Positions 16,299 through 25,009 of a stretch of 64,000 nt of DNA are shown here, piece after piece. The DNA comes from Mycolicibacterium parafortuitum (GTDB taxonomy: Bacteria > Actinomycetota > Actinomycetes > Mycobacteriales > Mycobacteriaceae). The DNA lies in NCBI RefSeq assembly GCF_002086815.1, contig NZ_MVID01000014.1, forward strand, positions 62,001-126,000, in the 5' to 3' direction. The notes beneath the pieces are model-generated. The model had not been told where the DNA came from. It did no database searches and worked only from the letters and a program-made list of their open reading frames with translations. A program made the translations under genes and the position numbers. Position 1 is the first letter of the stretch; each line of letters begins with the position of its first letter.

Positions 16299-17870
16299 CT
16301 ACCCTTGCGATCCCGGTGGGAGGAACGGCGGATTGCCCGGAAGCAGCGGCTGCCCCGCGGGGCCGGGCGACGGGCCGGGGCCCGCGGGCGGTGGCGGACC
16401 GGTCAGCGCCGGCGGCAGCGGTGCGATACCCGGCGTGAAGTCCGGCGCCGACGGCTGCGGGGCCAGCGGCACGGTGCGGGCACCCGGCGGCGCCTCCGGC
16501 AGCGGCGGACGCGCGCCGGGCACGTTCGGGGACATCTGACCCGGGATGGCCGCCGCGGGGACGCCCGGAGACGGTTGCGGGCCATGCGGATTCGGCGCCG
16601 AGGTGACGACGTTCGGCGGCGGGTACCCACCGGGCACGTCACCGTACGGACCCTGGGTGAGGCCCGCGCACGGCAGCGGGTTGCCCGGACGGGGCAGCCC
16701 GTCTGCGGGCGGGGTGTACGAGCACGGCGAGCCTGGCGGCACCGCCGGGAACGGATTCTCGGGGGTGCCCTCGATCGCGACCGGGGCCGGTGGCGGGGCG
16801 CCGTTCTCGAAGCCCACCCCGTTGGGATCCGGGAACTGGGCCGCGGGCAGGCCGGCGTTGCGCCAGAACTCCTCCGGGTCGATCCCGCGCTTCTTGAACG
16901 CGGCGTCGACGAACGGCTGCAGGATCCAGTACGGGGCCAGGTTGGCCAGCATGACCTTGAAGTACGGGCCCGAAGCCAGCGCCTCACCGAGGGACACCAT
17001 GAACTTCGACAGCGACGACAGCGTGTCGGTGAGGTCGAGCTTGCGCTCGTTGAGGATGTCGCTGATCACCCGCAGCTGCTCGAGGACGCGGTTGAGGTTC
17101 GGGTTGTCGTCGATGAAACCGCGGACCTGCGACGAGAACCGGTTGACGCGCTCGAGCAGCTGGCTCACCGCGTAGTTGCGTTCGTTGACCGCGGCCAGCA
17201 GCGTCTGCGCGTTGACGAACAGCTGGTTGATCTGCTCGCTGCGGTTGCCGAGCACCCCGGCGACCTTGTTGGCGTTGGCGAGCAGCTGCTTGATCTGCTC
17301 GTCGCGCTTGCCGATGGTGTCGGAGAACCTGGCGACCCCGTCGAGTGCCGCGCTCAGGTGCGGATAGGTCTGGTCGATGGTCTCCGAGAGCACGTTCAGC
17401 GAGTCGCGCACCGTCGCGGTGTCCCAGCCGGCGGCGTTGTTGCTGACGTCGAAGACCGCGTCGTAGAGCTGGTACGGCGTGGTCGTCTGCCCGAGCGGCA
17501 GGACCCCGTTGGCGCGCAACGGCTCTGTTCCGCGCGGCTCGATCTCCAGGTTGCGCCGCCCCAGGATGGTGTCGGTGCGGATCGCGACCCGGCTGTCGGT
17601 GCCGATCTCGGTGCCACCCAGCGAGTAGCCGATCAGGACCCGGTCGCCGTCGATCTCCAGCGACCGAACATCTCCGACGTCCACACCGGCGATACGGACC
17701 TTGTCGCCGGCGTTGACGCCGCCGGTGTCGCTGAACTCCGCGTAGTAGGTGGGCTTGGCGAACAGGATCGGCACGCTCGCGAAGCTCTGCCCCACCCCGA
17801 TCACGAGGATCAGGATGATGATGCCCATCAACCCGCTGCGGAGGCGGTTGGAACCTTCGAGGACTCTCAT
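16299..17870 (-). CDS. mce1C: Mce family protein Mce1C
   Basis: 523 residues: membrane helix (GLMGIIILILVIGVGQSF), MCE domain (TYYAEFSDTGGVNAGDKVRIAGVDVGDV), helical region to about 310, and a Pro-rich tail of about 200 residues. Start ATG 17870 (MRVLEGSNR) is chosen because it shares an ATGA with the mce1B stop; an in-frame start 12 bases upstream is less likely. Confidence 0.92.
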   Translation of the reverse strand: MRVLEGSNRLRSGLMGIIILILVIGVGQSFASVPILFAKPTYYAEFSDTGGVNAGDKVRIAGVDVGDVRSLEIDGDRVLIGYSLGGTEIGTDSRVAIRTDTILGRRNLEIEPRGTEPLRANGVLPLGQTTTPYQLYDAVFDVSNNAAGWDTATVRDSLNVLSETIDQTYPHLSAALDGVARFSDTIGKRDEQIKQLLANANKVAGVLGNRSEQINQLFVNAQTLLAAVNERNYAVSQLLERVNRFSSQVRGFIDDNPNLNRVLEQLRVISDILNERKLDLTDTLSSLSKFMVSLGEALASGPYFKVMLANLAPYWILQPFVDAAFKKRGIDPEEFWRNAGLPAAQFPDPNGVGFENGAPPPAPVAIEGTPENPFPAVPPGSPCSYTPPADGLPRPGNPLPCAGLTQGPYGDVPGGYPPPNVVTSAPNPHGPQPSPGVPAAAIPGQMSPNVPGARPPLPEAPPGARTVPLAPQPSAPDFTPGIAPLPPALTGPPPPAGPGPSPGPAGQPLLPGNPPFLPPGSQG

Positions 17871-18898
17871 TGCGGCGTGCACCTACCCGAGGGCTGGCTC
17901 CAGACCTTCACCGTGCGGACGGGTCCTCCCGGCTGTAAACCGTTGAGCTTCAGGGTCACATCGCAGGCGTAGAAGTTGAAGAAGTCGCCGTACACACCGC
18001 CGGAGCGACCGATGATCGCCAGCGCGTCGGGCAGCTTCTCCAGCAGCTGGTTGAGCTCATCACGCTGATCGACCAGCGGCTGCTGGAACAACTCCAGCTT
18101 GCTGACCGTGCTCTGCAGCAGCGGCCGGTTGTCGGCGAGCAGATCACCGATCGTGCCCGCGGCATCGCTGATCTCGGCGACCGAGGTGGCGAGCGGATCG
18201 GCCCGGTTCTTCAGCCCGGTGATCAGCACCTCGAAATTCTTGACCGTGTCGTCGAACTGCTGCTGATGACGAACAGTGGTGTCCAGCACGGTGTTCAGGT
18301 TGTTGATCACCTCGCCGATGGCCTGGTCGCGGTCGGCCAGTGCCGCGGTCAGCGACGCGGTCTGGTCGAGAATGTCGTTGATGGTGCCGCCCTGCCCCTG
18401 GAAGACCGTGATGATCGACTGCGCGATGGTGTTGACCTTCTCCGGCTCCAGCGACTGGAACACCGGCCGGAAGCCACCGATGAGCGCGTCGAGGTCCAGT
18501 GCGGGCTGGGTCCGCTCGACCGGGATGGTGCCGCCCGCAGGCATTCTCGTGTTGCTGTCGCCGCGGGACAGTTCCAGGTAGCGGTCGCCGATCAGGTTCA
18601 GGTACCGGACCGAGGCGGTGGTCTCGTCGAACAGTTCCAGCGAACGGTCCACGGCGAAGTCGACTTTGACCTTCGACCCGCCCTCGATCAGCGTGACGCC
18701 TTCGACCTTGCCGACCTCCACGCCGGAGGCGCGGACGAACTGACCGGACCTCAGACCGCTGGCATTGCTGAAGATCGCCGTGTAACCGGTGGTGCGGTCG
18801 AAGCGCACCTGACCGAACACCACGATGATGAGCGCGGTGAACATGAGCAGCACCAGCGCGAAGGCGCCGAGCTTGATCGCGGTACCGGTGATTTTCAT
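17867..18898 (-). CDS. mce1B: Mce family protein Mce1B
   Basis: 343 residues with an N-terminal membrane helix (LGAFALVLLMFTALIIVVFG), MCE domain (YTAIFSNASGLRSGQFVRASGVEVGKVEG) and a helical region rich in LLADRDQAIGEVINNLN-type segments. It ends without a long tail; two Cys (YACDVTL and GRCTPQ) near the C-terminus may bond. Start fixed by the ATGA overlap with mce1A. Confidence 0.92.
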   Translation of the reverse strand: MKITGTAIKLGAFALVLLMFTALIIVVFGQVRFDRTTGYTAIFSNASGLRSGQFVRASGVEVGKVEGVTLIEGGSKVKVDFAVDRSLELFDETTASVRYLNLIGDRYLELSRGDSNTRMPAGGTIPVERTQPALDLDALIGGFRPVFQSLEPEKVNTIAQSIITVFQGQGGTINDILDQTASLTAALADRDQAIGEVINNLNTVLDTTVRHQQQFDDTVKNFEVLITGLKNRADPLATSVAEISDAAGTIGDLLADNRPLLQSTVSKLELFQQPLVDQRDELNQLLEKLPDALAIIGRSGGVYGDFFNFYACDVTLKLNGLQPGGPVRTVKVWSQPSGRCTPQ

Positions 18899-20112
18899 GG
18901 GTTGATCGTGTGCTCCCCGACTTGGCGTCCCCAGACGTACTCGGTGAACAGCGGCTGGCCGAGTTCCATGTGGTTGTACGGCGCGATGGACGCACCGGTG
19001 TCGAGCACCAGGAACGGCGCCGGCCACAGGTCGCGGGTGATGGGCTGCCAGCAGCCCGGGCGTCCGCCCGGTCCGCCCTTGGCGTTCACGCGGGGGAGGT
19101 TGTCCGGGTAGACGTAGGCGTTGCCCGCGCCGAGGCCGAGCACCTGCGAGTGCGTCTTCAGGGAGTAGCCGTTGCCACCGAGGGCGTCGGCGATCTTCGG
19201 CTCCACGTCGTGGTAGTTGCGCATCATGCAGAAGATCGACGGGCTGTACTTGTCGAGCAGCGCCGTGGTCGGGATCAGGTCCTTGGCGCCGCGCACCAGA
19301 TACGGTGCGCTGCGCTCGAAGACGTCACCGCCGGTGTTGCCGAACCCGACCGCGGCCATCAGCGCCTGGTCGACGTCGCCGCGTTGCGCGTTGAGCGTGC
19401 GGGCGGTGGTGACCGCGTTCTGCAGGCCGTCGAACAGATCCGGGGCGGCGTCGGCGTAGACCTCGCCGAGGTCGGCCAGCAGCTGGTTGTCGCGGCGGAT
19501 CTGCGGCATCTGCGGGTTGATCTCGGCGAGGATCTCGTTGCCGTTGATGATCGACTGGCCGAAGCGGTCGCCGAGACCGTCCAACGCCTGCGCGGTCGCG
19601 GTCAGCGTCTGGTTCAGCTTGATCGGGTCGACCTGCGCGGCGATGTCGACGACCGTCTCGAACAGCGTGTTGAACTCGGTGGTCACCGACGTCACGTCGA
19701 TCACGTCGGACGGCGTGATGCGCTGGGCCACCGGGTTGTCCGGCGTCGAGAACGAGACGTACTTGGTGCCGAAGACCGTCGTCGCGGTGATGTCGGCGTT
19801 GACGTTGCGCGGGATCAGGTCGAGGTACTTCGGGTTGACCTCGAGGATGATCTTCGCCCGCGGCTCGCCGTCGACACTGGTCTCCTCGACCTGCCCGACC
19901 TTGCCGATCTCGACGCCGTTGTAGGTGACCTTCGAACCCGAATCCAGGGCCAGACCCGACCGGGCCGAGATCATGGTGAGCTGGGTGCGCGGCAGGAAGT
20001 CGCCACGGAACTGCAGGTACACCAGCACCAGCACGGCGATGGTGACCAGCGCCAGCACCACGCCGGCGATCTTGTACGGCGGTTCGCGTCTCGAGTTCAT
20101 CGGTGCGGTCAT
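18895..20112 (-). CDS. mce1A: Mce family protein Mce1A
   Basis: 405 residues: membrane helix (AGVVLALVTIAVLVLVYLQF), MCE domain (LTMISARSGLALDSGSKVTYNGVEIG), helical stalk, and a compact C-terminal domain with paired Cys (SIFCMMRN, GCWQPI). Mce1A is the first Mce subunit after the permeases and in M. tuberculosis is the historically named cell-entry protein. Here, as there, it most likely forms part of the fatty-acid/mycolic-acid import tube. Four bases separate it from yrbE1B. Confidence 0.93.
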   Translation of the reverse strand: MTAPMNSRREPPYKIAGVVLALVTIAVLVLVYLQFRGDFLPRTQLTMISARSGLALDSGSKVTYNGVEIGKVGQVEETSVDGEPRAKIILEVNPKYLDLIPRNVNADITATTVFGTKYVSFSTPDNPVAQRITPSDVIDVTSVTTEFNTLFETVVDIAAQVDPIKLNQTLTATAQALDGLGDRFGQSIINGNEILAEINPQMPQIRRDNQLLADLGEVYADAAPDLFDGLQNAVTTARTLNAQRGDVDQALMAAVGFGNTGGDVFERSAPYLVRGAKDLIPTTALLDKYSPSIFCMMRNYHDVEPKIADALGGNGYSLKTHSQVLGLGAGNAYVYPDNLPRVNAKGGPGGRPGCWQPITRDLWPAPFLVLDTGASIAPYNHMELGQPLFTEYVWGRQVGEHTINP

Positions 20113-20116
20113 GGCG

Positions 20117-20989
20117 CTACACCGTCAGGTTGAAGTTCGGGTCGACGCCGTAGAGCGCCAACGAGGCGAACAGCACCACACACACGATCGCGACCAGCGA
20201 CGCGCGCATGGACCGGCCGACGGCCTCGCCGACACCGACCGGACCGCCACTGGCGTAGAAGCCGTAGTAGCAGTGGTTCAGCATCACGATGACCGAGATG
20301 ATGATCGCCTGCACGAACGACCAGAACACGTCGTCGGGCCGCAGGAACGTGCGGAAGTAGTGCTCGTAGGTGCCGGACGACTGGCCGTAGAAGATCGTGG
20401 TGGTGGCCTGCGCCGACAGGAACGACATGATGATCGCCATCGCGTAGAGCGGGATGATCACGACGAAGCCGGCCATGATGCGCGTCGAGACCAGATACGA
20501 GATCGACTTGATGCCCATGACTTCGAGCGCGTCGATCTCCTCGCTGATCCGCATCGCGCCGAGTTCGGCGGTCGCGCCCGCGCCCACCGTGGCCGCCAAT
20601 GCCTGACCCGCGACCACGGGCGCGGCGATCCGCACGTTGATCAACGCGGCGAAGAATCCGGTGAACGCCTCCACACCGATGTTGCCCAGCGACGCGAAGC
20701 CCTGGATCGCGACCAGCGACGAACCCGACAGCGTGACGAAGCCGACGATCGCGACGGTGCCGCCGACCACGGCCATCGCGCCTGTGCCCATACCGATTTC
20801 GGCGATCAGGCGCAGAGTTTCCTTGCGGTAGTACCGAATTGCGTGGCCGATCGAGCCGACCGCGGTGACGACGAACCACGCGACGTGGCCGATGCTGTCG
20901 AGCCCGCGCGACGGCGCGCCGACGATCCGCTCGGCACGGGCGACGCCCCTGGGGAACCTGGACCGGATGACTGCTGCGGTATCGGACAC
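20117..20989 (-). CDS. yrbE1B: MlaE-family permease YrbE1B
   Basis: 290 residues with five to six membrane helices and the conserved MlaE/YrbE stretch AAPVVAGQALAATVGAGATAELGAMRISEEIDALEVMG, whose EEIDALEVMG part is the ATPase-coupling EExDA motif. It pairs with YrbE1A to form the membrane channel of the Mce1 importer. Start GTG 20989 is chosen over an upstream in-frame ATG because GGGGAG lies 6 bases before it and it follows the yrbE1A stop by one base. Confidence 0.92.
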   Translation of the reverse strand: MSDTAAVIRSRFPRGVARAERIVGAPSRGLDSIGHVAWFVVTAVGSIGHAIRYYRKETLRLIAEIGMGTGAMAVVGGTVAIVGFVTLSGSSLVAIQGFASLGNIGVEAFTGFFAALINVRIAAPVVAGQALAATVGAGATAELGAMRISEEIDALEVMGIKSISYLVSTRIMAGFVVIIPLYAMAIIMSFLSAQATTTIFYGQSSGTYEHYFRTFLRPDDVFWSFVQAIIISVIVMLNHCYYGFYASGGPVGVGEAVGRSMRASLVAIVCVVLFASLALYGVDPNFNLTV

Positions 20990-20990
20990 G

Positions 20991-21788
20991 TCAGCTCCCC
21001 GTCCCGAATCGAACACCGATGGTCGTAAGCACCACGTTGACCGCGAACAGCGCGATCACGCACAGCACCAGCGTCTCGTTCACCGCGGTGCCGACACCCT
21101 TGGCCCCGCCCGCCACGGTCAGGCCGCGGTAGCAGCCGACCAGACCTGCGATCAGACCGAAGGTGAGCGCCTTGACCAGCGAGATCAGGACTTCCGGAAG
21201 GCCTGTCACCAACGTCAGCGTGGACACGTAGGCGCCCGCGGACACGTTCTGCAGGTACACGCCGAAGATGAAGCCGCCGACCAGACCGATGGTGATGACG
21301 GCGCCGTTGAGCAGCATCGCGACGAACGTCGAGGCGATCACGCGGGGGACGACGAGGCGGTGGATCGGATCGATGCCCAGCACCTCGAGCGCGTCGATCT
21401 CCTCACGGATGGTCCGGGCGCCGAGGTCGGCGCAGATGGCCGTCGAACCGGCACCGGCCACCACGAGCACGGTTACTAGCGGGCCGAGCTGCGTGACGGC
21501 GCCGAGCGCGGCACCCGCGCCGGAGATGTCGGCCGCGCCGAACTCGGTGAGCAGGATGTTCAGCGTGAAGATCAGCAGCACGGTCAGCGGGATCGACACC
21601 GCGACCGTGGGCAGGAAGGCGACTCGCAGCAAAAACCAGCTCTGCAGGATGAATTCGCGCCACTGGAACGGCCTACGCAGCGATGCCTTGCCGGTGAGCA
21701 CGCACATGCGCACGAAGCCGCCGACAGCGACCAAACCGGGCTTGACCTGCTCGCGGATGTACCCCGGCAGGCCCGAAGTCGTCGTCAA
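20991..21788 (-). CDS. yrbE1A: MlaE-family permease YrbE1A
   Basis: 265 residues, same fold as YrbE1B, with LVVAGAGSTAICADLGARTIREEIDALEVLGIDPI as coupling motif and five to six membrane helices. The start is an unusual TTG at 21788 preceded by GGGAG at suitable distance. No ATPase gene is in the operon; in mycobacteria the shared ATPase MceG is encoded elsewhere. A 213-base non-coding gap separates it from fadD5. Confidence 0.9.
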   Translation of the reverse strand: MTTTSGLPGYIREQVKPGLVAVGGFVRMCVLTGKASLRRPFQWREFILQSWFLLRVAFLPTVAVSIPLTVLLIFTLNILLTEFGAADISGAGAALGAVTQLGPLVTVLVVAGAGSTAICADLGARTIREEIDALEVLGIDPIHRLVVPRVIASTFVAMLLNGAVITIGLVGGFIFGVYLQNVSAGAYVSTLTLVTGLPEVLISLVKALTFGLIAGLVGCYRGLTVAGGAKGVGTAVNETLVLCVIALFAVNVVLTTIGVRFGTGS

Positions 21789-22001
21789 CGGCGGGCTCCC
21801 GCGACGACCCCACCACTGGCGCAGCGCACTGGCAGCACGTGTCGCACGCTCCCTTCCAGCCTGATCCCCATCCGTGTTAGCCCGGTCTTCCTACCGGTCA
21901 GTAGTAATACAGACCACAGGACTGTACCCGATGGCACAGCCCCTATGTACCGCAACGACGTGATTGAAGCCCGAACCGTTAGCCGACCTCGCGGGCATCC
22001 G
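21789..22001 (-). promoter_or_regulatory. fadD5-yrbE1A intergenic region, possible internal promoter
   Basis: 213 bases without a gene inside an otherwise tightly packed operon. It contains an inverted repeat TACAG/CTGTA with a 9-base centre around 21910-21928 and a Shine-Dalgarno site for the TTG start. A segment in the same position of the M. tuberculosis mce1 operon has been reported to carry promoter activity (recalled knowledge). No convincing -10 was found here. Confidence 0.35.
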
Positions 22002-23684
22002 TCAGCTTCCCTGTTTACCGGCAGAAGCTGTTGCTGCAGTGGAGCTTTCGCCGGCGTCAACGCCGGCCGTGGCGCCGAACCGGGACCGCAGTTCGGTCTT
22101 GAGGACCTTGCCCGCCGGGTTGCGCGGTAGCGCGTCGACGATTTCGAGGACCTTCGGGTGCTTGTAGCGCGCGAGGCGGTCCGCGAGGAACTGTTCAAGA
22201 TCGTCCAGAACCAGCTGCGACCCGAGGGGCGATCCTGGCGAACTCCGCAGCACGGCCACAGCAACGGGGACCTCCCCCCATTTCTCGTGGGCACGCCCGA
22301 TCACGGCGACCTCGACGATCTCGGGGTGGGCCGCGAGCGCGTTCTCGACCTCGGCGCAGTAGATGTTCTCGCCGCCGGAGATGATCATGTCCTTCTTGCG
22401 GTCGACGACCCAGATGTAGCCCTCCTCGTCCTGCCGTACCAGGTCACCGGAGTGGAACCAGCCGCCGGCGAACGCGTCGGCGGTGGCCTTCGGGTTGTTC
22501 CAGTAGCCCGCCATCAGCGTGGATGCGCGGTAGACGATTTCACCGACCTGACCGATCGGCACGTCGTTCATGTCCTCGTCGACGATGCGCGCCTCCACCG
22601 TCGGGATGACCTTGCCGACCGAACCGAGTTTGCGCAGCGCGTCGTCGCCCAACAGCATGCAGGTGACCGGCGACATCTCGGTCTGGCCGAAGGCGGCCAG
22701 GATCTGCGCACCGGGGAAGGTCTCCGACATCTGCCGCAGCAGCGTGTCGGACGCGGGCGCCGCACCCCAGGACAGGAAGCGCAGCTTCAGGTCTCGCGGC
22801 TTGGCCTGCTGGGCCGCGCACACCGCCTGCCACTGCGCGGGCACGAGGAAGATCCCCGTCACCTTCTCCGCCTCCAGGACGTCGAGCAGTTCGTTCGGGT
22901 CGAACGCCCCCAGCGGGTAGATCACCGTCGGCCGGCCCAGCAGCAGCCCGGAGACGATGCTGCCGACGCCGGCGATGTGGAAGAACGGCACTCCGATGAA
23001 GCCGATGTCGTGGTTGATGTCCGCGCCGTTGGTGAACAGCAGCGTCATCGCCTGCCCGGTCAGGTTGCTATGGGTCAGCACCGCACCTTTGGGCCGCCCG
23101 GTGGTGCCGGAGGTGTACATGATCAGCGCGGGCGAATCGTCGGGGATGTCGACCAGCGGCGGTTCCTGCGTCGAGGCCGCCAGCACCTCGTCGTAGTCGA
23201 GCACGCCGTCGCCGGTCGCACCGCCCGCCACGATGACCGTCGCGAGCATCGGATCGATGTCGCGGACCGCGGTCGCGACGTTCTCCAGCACCGACTCGGT
23301 GATGACGACGGTGGCCGCGCAGTCGGAGACCAGGAACGCGATCTCGGGTGGCGTCATCCGGAAGTTCACCGGCACCGCGATCGCCCCGAGCTTGTTGGTG
23401 GCGAGCACCGCCTCCATGAACTCGGTGCGGTTGAGCATCAGGATCAGCACGCGGTCGCCGAAGCCGACTCCGCGTTCGTGCAGCGCGCCGGCCAGAGCCG
23501 TCACACGCCGGTCCAGTTCACCCCACGTGGTGGTCCGGCCGAGGAACCTCAGCGCCGGGGCGCCGGGCTGCATCAACGCGTGGCGGCTGAGCTGATTGGT
23601 CCAGTTCCGTCGGCGCGCGAGATTCGGCTGCTCGGTCGGTGAGCCGAAAAGGCCTGTGGGGTCGGTCAACGGCTTGCGCTCCAT
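22002..23684 (-). CDS. fadD5: Fatty-acyl-CoA/AMP ligase FadD5
   Basis: 560-residue adenylate-forming enzyme. The AMP-binding P-loop MYTSGTTGRPKGAVLTHSN lies near residues 195-213. Later motifs are GFIGVPFFHIAG, AAFGQTEMSPV, the core GWFHSGDLVRQDEEGYIWVVDRKKDMIISGGENIYCAEVE and the C-terminal PRNPAGKVLKTEL with the catalytic lysine. It activates fatty acids to acyl-CoA, probably those delivered by the Mce1 importer whose first gene it is. The C-terminal 25 residues are Ser/Ala-rich. Faces mce1R across a 139-base regulatory region. Confidence 0.92.
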   Translation of the reverse strand: MERKPLTDPTGLFGSPTEQPNLARRRNWTNQLSRHALMQPGAPALRFLGRTTTWGELDRRVTALAGALHERGVGFGDRVLILMLNRTEFMEAVLATNKLGAIAVPVNFRMTPPEIAFLVSDCAATVVITESVLENVATAVRDIDPMLATVIVAGGATGDGVLDYDEVLAASTQEPPLVDIPDDSPALIMYTSGTTGRPKGAVLTHSNLTGQAMTLLFTNGADINHDIGFIGVPFFHIAGVGSIVSGLLLGRPTVIYPLGAFDPNELLDVLEAEKVTGIFLVPAQWQAVCAAQQAKPRDLKLRFLSWGAAPASDTLLRQMSETFPGAQILAAFGQTEMSPVTCMLLGDDALRKLGSVGKVIPTVEARIVDEDMNDVPIGQVGEIVYRASTLMAGYWNNPKATADAFAGGWFHSGDLVRQDEEGYIWVVDRKKDMIISGGENIYCAEVENALAAHPEIVEVAVIGRAHEKWGEVPVAVAVLRSSPGSPLGSQLVLDDLEQFLADRLARYKHPKVLEIVDALPRNPAGKVLKTELRSRFGATAGVDAGESSTAATASAGKQGS

Positions 23685-23712
23685 TCCGAAAGGGATTTGC
23701 GGAAGTATGACA

Positions 23713-23722
23713 TTTGATCAAA
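23713..23722. promoter_or_regulatory. Candidate Mce1R operator (TTTGATCAAA)
   Basis: Perfect 10-bp palindrome in the fadD5-mce1R divergent region, 29 bases before the fadD5 start. On the fadD5 strand it is followed within 4 bases by CATACT, a possible -10. On the other strand TATGAT (23745-23750) is a good -10 for mce1R. GntR/FCD repressors bind short palindromes in such positions; binding here is inferred. Confidence 0.45.
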
Positions 23723-23823
23723 CATGATGTTGTTCCGGTCACACTATGATCCCGTGCACGTCGGAACAAGCCTTTTCGCGTCCTCCGAAAGCAGACCCCC
23801 GGCCTCCCGGAAAGGCGGCACCG

Positions 23824-24513
23824 ATGAACGCCCCCACCGGAACCCGCACCTCGGGGACAGTCGTGCGCAGGGAGCAGCTTTCCGACGAGGTCGCGGCGCG
23901 GCTGCGGGCCGAGATCATGACCGGGGCGCTGCGCCCCGAGACGTTCATCCGCCTCGACGAGACCGCGGCGCGCCTCGGGGTGAGCATCACCCCGGTCCGC
24001 GAGGCGCTGCGCACCCTGCGCGGCGAGGGCATGGTCGAACTGGAACCGCACCGCGGCCACCGGGTGATCCCGTTGTCGCGCAGCGACATCGAGGACATCT
24101 TCTGGCTGCAGTCCACGATCGCCCAGGAACTCGCCGCGACCACCACGCGGCGGATCACCGACGACCAGATCGAGGAGCTGGCGCGGCTGAACGCGCAGCT
24201 GGCCGCCGCCGTCGACGCGCGCGACCTGGAGCGGATCACCCAGTCGGAGTTCGATTTCCACCGCACGTTCAACCGGGCCGGCGGGCGGATCAAGCTGGCG
24301 TGGTTTCTGCTGCACGCCGCGCGGTACCTGCCGCCGCAGCTGTTCGCCGCCGACGACGACTGGGGCGCGCTCGCGGTGGCCAGTCACACCGAACTGATCG
24401 ACGCGTTGCGGGCCCGCGACACCGACCGGGTCGTGGAGCTGACCAGAGGCCAGTTCACCGATGCGCTGGCCCGGCTCACCGCGTGGCTGGAGCAGGTCGG
24501 GCTCTGGCGCTGA
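23824..24513 (+). CDS. mce1R: GntR/FCD-family repressor Mce1R
   Basis: 229 residues. The N-terminal winged helix (REQLSDEVAARLRAEIMTG, RLGVSITPVREALRTLRGEGMVELEPHRG) is of the GntR type. The C-terminal all-helical FCD ligand domain contains FDFHRTFNRAG and the metal-binding-type His in SHTELIDAL. The M. tuberculosis orthologue represses its divergent mce1 operon. Start ATG 23824 is preferred over an ATG at 23746 because the latter overlaps the likely -10 and the intervening residues are unlike the family; AAAGGCGG precedes 23824. Confidence 0.9.
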   Translation: MNAPTGTRTSGTVVRREQLSDEVAARLRAEIMTGALRPETFIRLDETAARLGVSITPVREALRTLRGEGMVELEPHRGHRVIPLSRSDIEDIFWLQSTIAQELAATTTRRITDDQIEELARLNAQLAAAVDARDLERITQSEFDFHRTFNRAGGRIKLAWFLLHAARYLPPQLFAADDDWGALAVASHTELIDALRARDTDRVVELTRGQFTDALARLTAWLEQVGLWR

Positions 24514-24541
24514 CGCGGCGGCCGACAGGGCGGCGAAGAGG

Positions 24542-24979
24542 CTAAGTCGCGAGCTGTTCGGCGCGGGCCTTCAGGTTGCCGGCGAGGTAGTCGAGGGTGT
24601 CCCCGATGACCTTCTTCACCATCGCCGCGGGCACCGGCATGCTGACCTCCACGTCGAGGTCGACGGTCAGCAGCGACGTCGGGCCCATCGCAACCACCGC
24701 GAACCGCTGCTCCTGCTTGGTGAAGTGGTCGCCCTGCTGCAGCATCGTGAAGATCTGGTTCTCGCCCGGGTAGTAGACCGCGGTGATGAACGTGCCGGAC
24801 TGCCCCTGCACGACGACGTCGAGGCGCAGCTGGCTGGGCCGCCCGTCGTCGTAGCGGGCCAGGATCCAGCACCCTTTGATCTCCTCGTTCCACTCCGGGT
24901 ACTTCTCGAAGTCGGCGACGATCGCCATGATCGTCTCGGCGGGCGCGGAGACCTCGACGGTCTTACTCACCAGAGGCAT
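24542..24979 (-). CDS. SRPBCC-family protein (Rv0164/TB18.5 type)
   Basis: 145 residues with START-like opening (SKTVEVSAPAETIMAIVADFEKYPEWNEEIKG) and C-terminal helix (MVKKVIGDTLDYLAGNLKARAEQL). Cytoplasmic lipid- or polyketide-binding fold; the precise ligand is unknown. Its place beside mce1R is shared with M. tuberculosis, where the homologue is the TB18.5 antigen. Convergent with mce1R, 28 bases apart. Confidence 0.87.
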   Translation of the reverse strand: MPLVSKTVEVSAPAETIMAIVADFEKYPEWNEEIKGCWILARYDDGRPSQLRLDVVVQGQSGTFITAVYYPGENQIFTMLQQGDHFTKQEQRFAVVAMGPTSLLTVDLDVEVSMPVPAAMVKKVIGDTLDYLAGNLKARAEQLAT

Positions 24980-25009
24980 TGGCAGAGCATAACGACTCGC
25001 CGCGCGGCC

